From Bacteroidota bacterium (GTDB lineage: Bacteria; Bacteroidota; Ignavibacteria; Tepidaquicellales; Tepidaquicellaceae), in the NCBI GenBank assembly GCA_018266845.1, contig JAFDZO010000012.1:1-64000 (forward strand): a stretch of DNA of 64,000 nucleotides, given 5' to 3'. The position numbers and the translations under genes are program-made. This document shows, piece by piece, positions 17,800 to 24,812 of this stretch. The notes beneath the pieces were generated by a model, which ran no database searches, was not told where the DNA came from, and saw only the letters and a list, made by a program, of their open reading frames with translations. How positions within the stretch are numbered: position 1 is the first letter of the stretch; each line of letters starts with the position of its first letter.

Positions 17800-18294
17800 A
17801 TGTCAAACACAATTTCAAAACAATTTGCTGCTCAGTTCGAAGCAATGGTTGATTGGGTGAATGGTAGTTTAAACAGCTTATCAGATGAAGATTTAAAAAT
17901 GGAAATAACACCGGGCAAAAACCATGGTGTTTGGGTTTTAGGACACCTGATTGCAAGTGATGATGATTTCTCTGTCTTTATGGGTAAAGGTGATTTATTA
18001 TTCCCGGATTATTACGAAATGTTCGGGCAGGGGAGTAAATTACAGCCCGTAGAAAATTACCCGCCAATTCCATTACTTCGTGAGCAATGGAAAACAACAA
18101 TTGAGAAGAACAGAAAAATTTATTCGAAACTTCAAGATGAAGAACTAAACGAACCGCACGGCAGAATGGAAAATCCGGAAAAAGATTTTTTTAAAACAAA
18201 GCAAAGAATTATTTTTTACTGGCAGCTTCACCAGATGTATCACGCAGGTCAGCTCTCTATTATATTATCGAAAGTCGGAAAAGCTCTTTATTAA
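17800..18294 (+). CDS. DinB-family protein, tandem copy 2
   Basis: 164-aa paralog of the preceding gene, starting 12 bp after it. The His ligands are retained (WVLGHLIASDDDF, YWQLHQMYHAGQLS). The first ligand helix is the best conserved part, while the loop after the second helix differs (EPHGRMENPEKDF against ELHSNKNDSDNAF), so divergence of substrate is possible. It is followed 10 bp later by the subtilase gene. Confidence 0.82.
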   Translation: MSNTISKQFAAQFEAMVDWVNGSLNSLSDEDLKMEITPGKNHGVWVLGHLIASDDDFSVFMGKGDLLFPDYYEMFGQGSKLQPVENYPPIPLLREQWKTTIEKNRKIYSKLQDEELNEPHGRMENPEKDFFKTKQRIIFYWQLHQMYHAGQLSIILSKVGKALY

Positions 18295-18304
18295 TACACA
18301 ACAA

Positions 18305-20086
18305 ATGAAATCTCTCAAACTACTTTTTTTATTTTTTATAACCTTTTCATCTGTAATAGCTCAGGTAAAAGAGCCGGATATTACAACAGTTTTAAAAGAA
18401 AAATTCACAGATAGAAACGGAAATCCTCTTACCGGCAAAGGCATTGTTATCGGTGATATAGATTCCGGTATAGATATTTTTCATCCTTTCTTTTTCTTTG
18501 CCGATGGGGGAGAGTTTAACTGGATAGATGTAAATGACGATGGAAAATTTACAATGGGAATAGACGGAGTTGATTTAAACAACGATGGACTAATTTCAGA
18601 TAATGAAATTTTAAACTATCTGGAAATAACCGATAAGACTTTTGGACCTTTTAAAATTTCAGATAAGAATGTTTATAATCCTGATATGGATTTTCTTTAC
18701 AACGATAAAAACAAAAACGGGAAAAGAGATTATGGAGAGGCAGCAGGATTTACAGAAAGCGACGCAACTTACGGAGAGCAATTTTTTATTCCGGCAAATT
18801 TTGAAGCAAAAGAATTACAAGTCGGAGAAAAAATTATAGGATTAAAAACTTCAAAAATTTTAGCCGTTAGACAAAAAGACGGCAGCATAAGAAGAAGAGG
18901 TATTGACCTTATAAAAAACGAAGGTGATGAGTATTTTAACCATGGAACAGGTGTAGCCGGAATGCTCATAGGCGGAATTTATGGTTTACATAAACTTCAT
19001 GGATTAGCTCCTGATGCAGAGCTAGTAATGGCTGATATTAATTATGACTACACTCCGCGCTTCGTAAAAAATTTCCCCGACTTAATGAAGTTTATGAGGG
19101 AAGAAGGCGCAAATGTTATGCTTTTCGAAGACGGTGAATGGGCATGGGAACCAATGGACGGAACTTCACCAGAAGAAATTCTTGGAAGACAGTATTGCGA
19201 AGAAGGTATGCCTGTTGTAACTGCTACGGGAAACCTAGCTGCTGCAAAGTGCGTGTTTAACGATACGATGAAAATTGATGGAAAATATTCTTATACAATT
19301 ACCTCCGAAAGATTAGCTGGCAACAAATTAAATAACGGAATATTTGTATCAATCCATTGGAAAGGGAATGTTGACGACTTTAAATCTATAGACATTATTG
19401 CTCCTGATTTAAAAACTTACAGCATACCTACAAGCGGAAGCGGATTTATCAAACAGGATTATAGAATCTCCTACGAATATAAAAAAAGCAGTAAAGGAAA
19501 TGTTCTGCTTGCTTTAGGATTTTACAAAAAAGATTCCGCATCCGTAGAAGGAGATTGGACTCTGAACTTTGAACCGAAAAATAATATTGTCATTCGCGGA
19601 AGCGTTAACGATGTTTCGCAATCGTGGAGCGGAAAAACTCATTGGAAGTATAAATTCGGCACAGAGGGAACGTTAACCTATCCTGCTGCGATGGATAGCA
19701 CAATAAAAGTTGGAGCTTATGTTGTTAACTATGCCTGGAATGAAAAAGCTGTTGGAGATATTGCTGTTTATAGCGGAAGAGGACCATCCATTACTGGAGA
19801 TTTAGGAGTTGATATATGCGCGCCGGGGCACTCAACTTTTGCTACCGGCAAAAATTTTACTTACAGAACTTTTAGCGGTACAAGCGCTGCTGCGCCTCAT
19901 ATTACAGGACTTATTGCTTTAATGCTTCAATATGACAGGACACTTACTAATTCTAAAATAAAAAGTATTATCAGAAATACTGCAATTCAGGAAGAACATA
20001 TGGGTAAGCTTCCTAATAGTACATGGGGTTGGGGAAAGCTGAATATTCCCGGCGCTTTAAAACATATTACAACAAACGGAAACTAA
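18305..20086 (+). CDS. Exported subtilisin-like serine peptidase (S8)
   Basis: 593-aa protease with a signal peptide (residues 1-20). The catalytic triad is complete: Asp53 (GDIDSGIDIFHPF), His213 (FNHGTGVAGM) and Ser527 (FSGTSAAAPH), with the oxyanion Asn310 in TATGN. Two insertions stand out. Between Asp and His there are about 160 residues with three Asp-rich loops resembling EF-hand or dockerin calcium sites (near 75-86, 90-101 and 134-145, for example DLNNDGLISDNE). A beta-rich insert lies at about 320-470. No T9SS tail is present, so it may stay in the periplasm. It lies 10 bp downstream of the DinB pair. Confidence 0.92.
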   Translation: MKSLKLLFLFFITFSSVIAQVKEPDITTVLKEKFTDRNGNPLTGKGIVIGDIDSGIDIFHPFFFFADGGEFNWIDVNDDGKFTMGIDGVDLNNDGLISDNEILNYLEITDKTFGPFKISDKNVYNPDMDFLYNDKNKNGKRDYGEAAGFTESDATYGEQFFIPANFEAKELQVGEKIIGLKTSKILAVRQKDGSIRRRGIDLIKNEGDEYFNHGTGVAGMLIGGIYGLHKLHGLAPDAELVMADINYDYTPRFVKNFPDLMKFMREEGANVMLFEDGEWAWEPMDGTSPEEILGRQYCEEGMPVVTATGNLAAAKCVFNDTMKIDGKYSYTITSERLAGNKLNNGIFVSIHWKGNVDDFKSIDIIAPDLKTYSIPTSGSGFIKQDYRISYEYKKSSKGNVLLALGFYKKDSASVEGDWTLNFEPKNNIVIRGSVNDVSQSWSGKTHWKYKFGTEGTLTYPAAMDSTIKVGAYVVNYAWNEKAVGDIAVYSGRGPSITGDLGVDICAPGHSTFATGKNFTYRTFSGTSAAAPHITGLIALMLQYDRTLTNSKIKSIIRNTAIQEEHMGKLPNSTWGWGKLNIPGALKHITTNGN

Positions 20087-20108
20087 AATAAAAAACTTAT
20101 AAAAACAC

Positions 20109-20114
20109 AAGGAG
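20109..20114 (+). promoter_or_regulatory. Strong ribosome binding site of the dioxygenase gene
   Basis: AAGGAG, 8 bases before the ATG at 20123. Most genes in this window lack such a clear Shine-Dalgarno sequence, so this one probably marks high expression. Confidence 0.75.
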
Positions 20115-20122
20115 AAACCAAA

Positions 20123-20638
20123 ATGTCAATCGCTCCAATAAATTTTAAAAAATGGATTGAAGAAAACCGTCATCTCTTCAAACCGCCCGTAGGTAATGCC
20201 TGCATATATGACGGAGATTTTATTGTAATGGTAGTCGGCGGACCGAATTCAAGGAAAGATTATCACTTCCAGGAAGGTCCCGAATTCTTTTATCAGATAG
20301 AGGGTGATATTGAAGTCGGCATAGTTGAAGACGGTGTGCAGAAAATTGTACCCATAAAAGAAGGGGAAGTTTATTATGTACCTTCAAGAGTGCCTCACTC
20401 ACCAAGAAGACCAGCCGGAACCGTAGGATTAGTAATTGAGAGAAAAAGAAATGACGGCGAGCTTGACGGCTTCCAGTGGTATTGCGAAAACTGTCATCAA
20501 AAATTGTACGAAAAATTTTTCACCTTAACCAATATTGTAACTCAGCTTCCACCGCTGCTTGAAGAATTTTATTCCTCTGAAGAGTTGAGAACTTGTAAAA
20601 ATTGCGGACACGTAATGGAACCACCTAAGAAAATTTAA
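20123..20638 (+). CDS. nbaC: 3-hydroxyanthranilate 3,4-dioxygenase
   Basis: 171-aa cupin enzyme that opens the ring of 3-hydroxyanthranilate to 2-amino-3-carboxymuconate 6-semialdehyde. All residues known for bacterial HAAO are in place: iron ligands His48, Glu54 and His92 with the exact family spacing (6 and 44), substrate-binding Arg44 and Arg95 or Arg96, Glu106, and the rubredoxin-like second iron site Cys121-x2-Cys124 and Cys158-x2-Cys161. The next enzyme of the pathway, ACMS decarboxylase, follows after an intervening four-helix-bundle gene. The earlier kynurenine-pathway genes are not in the window. Confidence 0.95.
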   Translation: MSIAPINFKKWIEENRHLFKPPVGNACIYDGDFIVMVVGGPNSRKDYHFQEGPEFFYQIEGDIEVGIVEDGVQKIVPIKEGEVYYVPSRVPHSPRRPAGTVGLVIERKRNDGELDGFQWYCENCHQKLYEKFFTLTNIVTQLPPLLEEFYSSEELRTCKNCGHVMEPPKKI

Positions 20639-20640
20639 TT

Positions 20641-20667
20641 TCAAGTTTCAAATTACGAGTTCCAAGT
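20641..20667. repeat. Left inverted repeat of the four-helix-bundle cassette
   Basis: The reverse complement of this 27-bp stretch matches 21029-21055 at 23 of 27 positions, including an unbroken ACTTGGAACTC. It begins three bases after the dioxygenase stop codon and overlaps the first bases of the four-helix-bundle gene (GTG at 20666). Confidence 0.85.
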
Positions 20668-21022
20668 GAAAGAAAGCATAATTCAAGAAAAATCATATAG
20701 GTTCGCAATAAGGATTGTAAAACTATATTTGCATTTGAAAGAAACGAAACACGAAACTACTTTGTCAAAACAAATTTTGAGGTGCGGAACTTCTATTGGG
20801 GCTAATGTTGAAGAAGCCTCGGGAGCTCAATCGAGAAAAGATTTTTCCCATAAAATTTCCATTTCTTATAAAGAAGCAAAAGAAACTAGATACTGGTTAA
20901 GATTATTAAACGATACCGGATTTATTGATAAGAAAATGTTTGATTCACTATTAACCGATTGTGAAGAATTACTGAAAATTATGGGAAGTATTCAAATAAC
21001 TCTAAAGGGTAAAGAAAAGTAA
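20666..21022 (+). CDS. Four-helix-bundle protein (23S rRNA IVS type)
   Basis: 118-aa protein of the PF05635 / TIGR02436 family, first known from intervening sequences in 23S rRNA genes. Typical segments are SYRFAIRIVKLY, LSKQILRCGTSIGANVEEAS and SISYKEAKETRYWLRLL. Family members form oligomeric helical bundles; a related protein is the Avd accessory factor of diversity-generating retroelements. Start is GTG at 20666. It sits between two consecutive kynurenine-pathway genes and is flanked by a 27-bp inverted repeat, so it looks like an inserted cassette and not a pathway gene. No rRNA, reverse transcriptase or variable repeat is nearby. Confidence 0.88.
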   Translation: MKESIIQEKSYRFAIRIVKLYLHLKETKHETTLSKQILRCGTSIGANVEEASGAQSRKDFSHKISISYKEAKETRYWLRLLNDTGFIDKKMFDSLLTDCEELLKIMGSIQITLKGKEK

Positions 21023-21023
21023 C

Positions 21024-22067
21024 TTGGAACTTGGAACTCATAATTCGAAACTGAAGATAGACCTCCACACACACATTCTCCCTGAAAACTGGGCGAACCT
21101 GAAAGGTAAATACGGATACGGAGGTTGGGTGAATCTTGAACATCACAAACCTTGCTGCGCGAAGATGATGATTGACGGAAAATTTTTCCGCGAGATTGAA
21201 AGCAACTGCTGGGATCCGGTAACACGTATGCACGAGTGCGATGCTCATAAGGTAAGTATGCAGGTGCTATCCACTGTACCGGTTATGTTCAGCTACTGGG
21301 CAAAACCCAATGATGCTTTAGACCTTTCTAAATTTTTAAATGACCATATTGCGGGAATAGTAAAAAATTATCCCGACAGGTTTATTGGCTTGGGCACTGT
21401 TCCAATGCAGTCGCCAAAGCTCGCTATAAAAGAGATGGAACGGTGTGTAAAAGAACTTGGGCTTGCCGGAATAGAAATTGGCTCGCATATAGAAGCAAGC
21501 GAAGGCAGGGAAGAGTGGAATCTTAACGATGAAAACCTTTTTGAATTTTTTCAGGCAGCGGAAGAATTAGGCGCGGCAATCTTCGTTCACCCATGGGATA
21601 TGATGGGCAAAAAGGAAATGCCGAAGTACTGGCTTCCGTGGTTAGTAGGCATGCCGGCGGAAACATCAAGAGCTATCTGCTCAATGATATTCGGAGGGAT
21701 ATTTGAAAGATTAAAAAATTTGAAAGTATGCTTTGCCCATGGAGGAGGTTCCTTTCCTTTTACAATAGGACGAATAGAGCATGGATTTAATGTAAGACCT
21801 GACTTATGCGCAGTAGATAACAACATAAATCCGCGGGAGTACATCGGAAAGTTTTATCTTGATTCGCTTGTACACGATAAAGATGCTTTGAAATACATTG
21901 TCAATCTCATGGGAGAAAATAAAATCTGCATGGGCTCTGATTATCCTTTCCCGCTGGGCGAGCATATTCCGGGAAAACTAATTGAGGCAATGGATTTTAC
22001 AAATGATATTAAGGAGAAATTATTGTGGAAGAATGCAGTGGAGTTTCTTGGAGTTAATCTGAAATAA
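21024..22067 (+). CDS. nbaD: 2-amino-3-carboxymuconate-6-semialdehyde decarboxylase
   Basis: 347-aa amidohydrolase-superfamily enzyme that decarboxylates the product of the upstream dioxygenase. Zinc ligands are visible: KIDLHTHILP (two His), VHPWDMMG (His), FAHGGGSFPF (His) and GSDYPFPLG (Asp); the Arg of the substrate site lies in WDPVTRMHECD. Family proteins usually begin at or just before KIDLHTH. Here no ATG exists at that point: the codon before it is CTG (21051) and the best start is TTG at 21024, which lies inside the right inverted repeat of the preceding cassette and adds about ten foreign residues (ELGTHNSKL). It overlaps the convergent hydrolase gene by 14 bp. Confidence 0.92.
   Translation: MELGTHNSKLKIDLHTHILPENWANLKGKYGYGGWVNLEHHKPCCAKMMIDGKFFREIESNCWDPVTRMHECDAHKVSMQVLSTVPVMFSYWAKPNDALDLSKFLNDHIAGIVKNYPDRFIGLGTVPMQSPKLAIKEMERCVKELGLAGIEIGSHIEASEGREEWNLNDENLFEFFQAAEELGAAIFVHPWDMMGKKEMPKYWLPWLVGMPAETSRAICSMIFGGIFERLKNLKVCFAHGGGSFPFTIGRIEHGFNVRPDLCAVDNNINPREYIGKFYLDSLVHDKDALKYIVNLMGENKICMGSDYPFPLGEHIPGKLIEAMDFTNDIKEKLLWKNAVEFLGVNLK
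21029..21055. repeat. Right inverted repeat of the four-helix-bundle cassette
   Basis: ACTTGGAACTCATAATTCG plus GAAACTGAA region (27 bp) is the inverted partner of 20641-20667 (23/27). A partial extra unit ACTTGGAAC directly precedes it (21022-21030). It overlaps the first codons of the ACMS decarboxylase reading frame. Confidence 0.85.
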
Positions 22068-22704
22068 TTTTTTGAATTGAATCAATACTGACTTCATGAC
22101 CTCCATTAAAACCATTGTATTCAAACTGTATTTCATTCTCTTTTAAAAGTTTCACACTGTTCTCAAAATTTTCTTTTCTTATTTCTTTATCCTCATTTCC
22201 ATACAAACAAAAAATTTTCATAAACTCATTTTTAACTTTTAGTTTTTCAAAATCCGTGTCTTTAGGAATATCGGAGGAATGAATAATAAGCACATCTGTT
22301 TTTGATTTTCCCGAAGCAGCCCATCGCGCAGCCGTCGCCCCTCCCTGTGAAAATCCAAGTATAATTATTTTCTCTGTTTGTTTCAGCTTGCTTAAAACTT
22401 CGGTATAAACTTCGTCGAGATAATTTACATAGTCAGATATTTCAAAATCCCTGTCTTCTTTAGTCATCCACGATGCGCCGATATTTCCATAGAATCCTTT
22501 AGTATAAAATCTTGATAACCCTTCGGGCGCAACAATTAAAGTACTATTGTTATCTAACGAAGAAAACTCTTCAAGAAATTTAGCAGCCGGCATTCCATAG
22601 CCGTGAAGCACAAACATAACGGTAGTAACGTTTTCAAAATTTTCTTTTGAAAGAAAATATCTTGCAGTTTTAGTAACCTGAATATTTTTTGAAATGATTT
22701 CCAT
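22054..22704 (-). CDS. Alpha/beta hydrolase, phospholipase/carboxylesterase type
   Basis: 216-aa cytoplasmic serine hydrolase. The nucleophile elbow is GFSQGGATAA, the oxyanion region MFVLHGYGM, the acid lies in YGNEDKEI and the histidine in GGHEVS, the pattern of the YpfH/carboxylesterase (Abhydrolase_2) family. Substrate unknown. I chose the ATG at 22704; an in-frame TTG five codons upstream is less likely. The 3' end overlaps the convergent decarboxylase gene by 14 bp. Confidence 0.85.
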   Translation of the reverse strand: MEIISKNIQVTKTARYFLSKENFENVTTVMFVLHGYGMPAAKFLEEFSSLDNNSTLIVAPEGLSRFYTKGFYGNIGASWMTKEDRDFEISDYVNYLDEVYTEVLSKLKQTEKIIILGFSQGGATAARWAASGKSKTDVLIIHSSDIPKDTDFEKLKVKNEFMKIFCLYGNEDKEIRKENFENSVKLLKENEIQFEYNGFNGGHEVSIDSIQKIISD

Positions 22705-22753
22705 AATCCGCTTTAACAAAATTATGAATTACAGAAATTTTATGAAGTGTAAA

Positions 22754-22812
22754 TAAAAAAAATTCTCTGCCGGTATGAGCATTCTCGCACTATGCGCAAT
22801 ACCAGCAGAGAA
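22754..22812 (-). terminator. Strong intrinsic terminator with long stem
   Basis: 14-bp stem with one mismatch (22763-22776 with 22799-22812, TTCTCTGCCGGTAT/ATACCAGCAGAGAA), extended by an inner GCAT/ATGC pairing. It is followed on the minus strand by eight T. It ends a minus-strand transcript that begins somewhere above 22.8 kb, where the only candidates are the two small ORFs below. Confidence 0.8.
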
Positions 22813-22816
22813 GTCG

Positions 22817-22909
22817 TTAGTGAAGCATGGCGGACGATTTTTTCCGGTTACAATCCTCGCACAAATTGTAATTAACCCTATCGGATTTTATCGCCCTGAG
22901 CTTCTCCAT
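22817..22909 (-). CDS. Candidate small protein with CxxC (30 aa)
   Basis: ATG at 22909, stop TAA at 22817-22819, directly before the terminator stem. The product is basic and has a central LCEDC motif, like half of a zinc ribbon. No Shine-Dalgarno sequence. Support is only position: an ORF pair ending exactly at a strong terminator. It could equally be part of a small non-coding RNA. Confidence 0.3.
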   Translation of the reverse strand: MEKLRAIKSDRVNYNLCEDCNRKKSSAMLH

Positions 22910-22920
22910 TTAAAAAATTT

Positions 22921-23031
22921 TTAAGACCAGACGTAAAGAAGATAACCTAGAATGATTAGCAGCTTCAAAAGTAATGTATCAATAATGGTTTTCTTTACCC
23001 TCACTTTTACTATGTCTATCAGCATTTCCAT
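22921..23031 (-). CDS. Candidate small membrane peptide (36 aa)
   Basis: ATG at 23031, TAA at 22921-22923. The N-terminal half is charged (MLIDIVKVRVKKT) and the C-terminal half a hydrophobic helix (LLLKLLIILGYLLYVW), long enough to cross a membrane. It lies 11 bp upstream of the 30-aa candidate and is divergent from the gene at 23229. No recognised family. Confidence 0.35.
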   Translation of the reverse strand: MEMLIDIVKVRVKKTIIDTLLLKLLIILGYLLYVWS

Positions 23032-23228
23032 CGCTTTGAATTAATTGATACAAAGTTACTAATAGATTGCCCGGTTTAAAAATCGAATTTTCTTAAAAAT
23101 TAGAAGCCGGGAATATAGATGATAACCAAAAAACCTTAAAAATAACATATTTTGTGGATTTTTTACTCCCCATTAATTAGATTTTGAAATGAGCTATCAT
23201 TTGCTAAATTTGTACAAAAAACCCTCAA
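23032..23228. promoter_or_regulatory. Divergent intergenic region
   Basis: 197 bp between the candidate small ORFs (minus) and the helical-repeat gene (plus). Very AT-rich, with a short CCCGG/CCGGG pairing (23070-23074 with 23107-23111). It must hold promoters for both directions if the small ORFs are expressed; I cannot assign boxes. Confidence 0.3.
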
Positions 23229-24785
23229 TTGAAGAAATCTTCTGACGATTTATATTTATTAATCAAATCACTTTCAAAAACCGAGCGCGCATATTTTAAA
23301 AAATTCGCAAAGCGTTTTGCCTCGGCAGAAAATTTTTCACTTAAGCTGTTTGAAGAAATTGAAAGACAGGTTGAAAAAAACATTGAATACGATGAGGAGC
23401 TAATAAGCGTCAAGCTTGGTAAAAGAGAAAACTTAAACCAGTTGTCAGTTGCAAAGAATTATCTTTATGACTTAATATTAAGAAGCCTGCTGGCAATTCG
23501 TGCAGAAAAATCACTGGATGATAAACTTGACAAGTACGTCATCAATATTGAACTCCTTATGGATAAGGCTTTGTTTCAACAAGCGTGGAAGATTCTTAGA
23601 AAAGCAAAAAAGATTTCATACTCTTACGAGAATTTTTCAAAGCTGTATTCGATTCTGCAATATGAAAAAAATCTTCTTCTAGAGGGCATATATGATAATG
23701 TTGAGCAGAAGCTAAATGATGTTTTTAAAGAGGAATTAAATGCGCTGCAGAAGCTCAAGAAGAAATCAGAAATTCAAAATCTTGGCAGCAGGCTTTCGGC
23801 TTTGATTCTTAATAACGGATATCTCCAAAACAAAAACGAGATAAGAAAAGCAAAAGAAATAATGAACCATCCTCATCTAAAAAAACTGGATGAGAGCGAT
23901 ACATACACCATAAAAACTTTTTTCTATCACCTTCATACTGCTTACTATAATATGACAGGAGACCATATAAAATATTTTAATTACACAAAACAGTTTCTTG
24001 AAATGATTGAGGCAAATCCGCTGCAAATAGCAAGACGGGCAACAAACTATTTCTTTGCCTCGCATAATATGGTTTCCGCCTGCACCTATGCAAAAAAGTA
24101 TGACGAATTTTTCTACTATCTTGAAAGATTTAGAAGCATACCTGAGCGTTATAAAATACTACATACTGACTATATCAAAAATCTTTTATTTCTCTCTTAC
24201 AAAATGGAACTGATTATGTTTTACGATACGGGTCAGTTTGAGAATGGAATTACACTGGCAGAATCAATTGCTAATAAGCTACAGCAATATCAACCAAAGA
24301 TAGGAAACACGGAAACTTTTCAATTCTATTTTTACATTTCCTGCATGTACTTTGGAAAAGGGGATTATAATAATGCTCTCAACTGGATTAATAAAATTTT
24401 AAACGCCCCCGAACCTGACCATAGAAAAGATTTATACGCTCATAGCAAGATTTATAATCTTGTAATACACTATGAGCTTGGGAATAGAGAACACCTTGAG
24501 TACATTGTAAATAACACCTTTAAATTCTGGAAGGACAGAAACCGAATTACAAAATTTGAAAGCGCTGTTTTTAAGCACTTCAAAAACTTAAAAAACTCAG
24601 TAACAAAAAATGAAGTGAAAGACAGCTTCGGTGAATTTCTTTATGAGCTTCAAAAACTTTACAAGAGTACAGAGGAAAGGCACTCATTCAATTTTTTTGA
24701 TTATATTTCATGGGCTAAGAGCAAAGTCAGCGGCAAATCGTTCACGGAAGTTAAAATGGAAAATTTTTTACCGAATAAAAAATAA
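23229..24785 (+). CDS. Helical-repeat (TPR-like) protein of unknown function
   Basis: 518-aa soluble protein with no signal peptide, almost entirely alpha-helical, with TPR-like helix pairs (for example FYISCMYFGKGDYNNALNWI). The start is TTG at 23229. Charged Lys/Glu-rich helices at about 130-185 look coiled-coil-like. I do not recognise a named family. It is a single gene with its own upstream region, followed 27 bp later by a convergent T9SS gene. Confidence 0.75.
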   Translation: MKKSSDDLYLLIKSLSKTERAYFKKFAKRFASAENFSLKLFEEIERQVEKNIEYDEELISVKLGKRENLNQLSVAKNYLYDLILRSLLAIRAEKSLDDKLDKYVINIELLMDKALFQQAWKILRKAKKISYSYENFSKLYSILQYEKNLLLEGIYDNVEQKLNDVFKEELNALQKLKKKSEIQNLGSRLSALILNNGYLQNKNEIRKAKEIMNHPHLKKLDESDTYTIKTFFYHLHTAYYNMTGDHIKYFNYTKQFLEMIEANPLQIARRATNYFFASHNMVSACTYAKKYDEFFYYLERFRSIPERYKILHTDYIKNLLFLSYKMELIMFYDTGQFENGITLAESIANKLQQYQPKIGNTETFQFYFYISCMYFGKGDYNNALNWINKILNAPEPDHRKDLYAHSKIYNLVIHYELGNREHLEYIVNNTFKFWKDRNRITKFESAVFKHFKNLKNSVTKNEVKDSFGEFLYELQKLYKSTEERHSFNFFDYISWAKSKVSGKSFTEVKMENFLPNKK

Positions 24786-24812
24786 TTCCTGCTAATGAAG
24801 AGGAAAATTATT

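Noticed and set aside
20641-21055. Diversity-generating retroelement around the four-helix-bundle (Avd-like) gene
   Set aside because: No reverse transcriptase and no template/variable repeat pair with adenine-specific changes nearby.
22763-22812. Signal-recognition-particle or 6S RNA
   Set aside because: The long hairpin lacks the conserved SRP GGAAGG/AGCAG loop and has no 6S-like bubble; the T-run makes a terminator the simpler reading.
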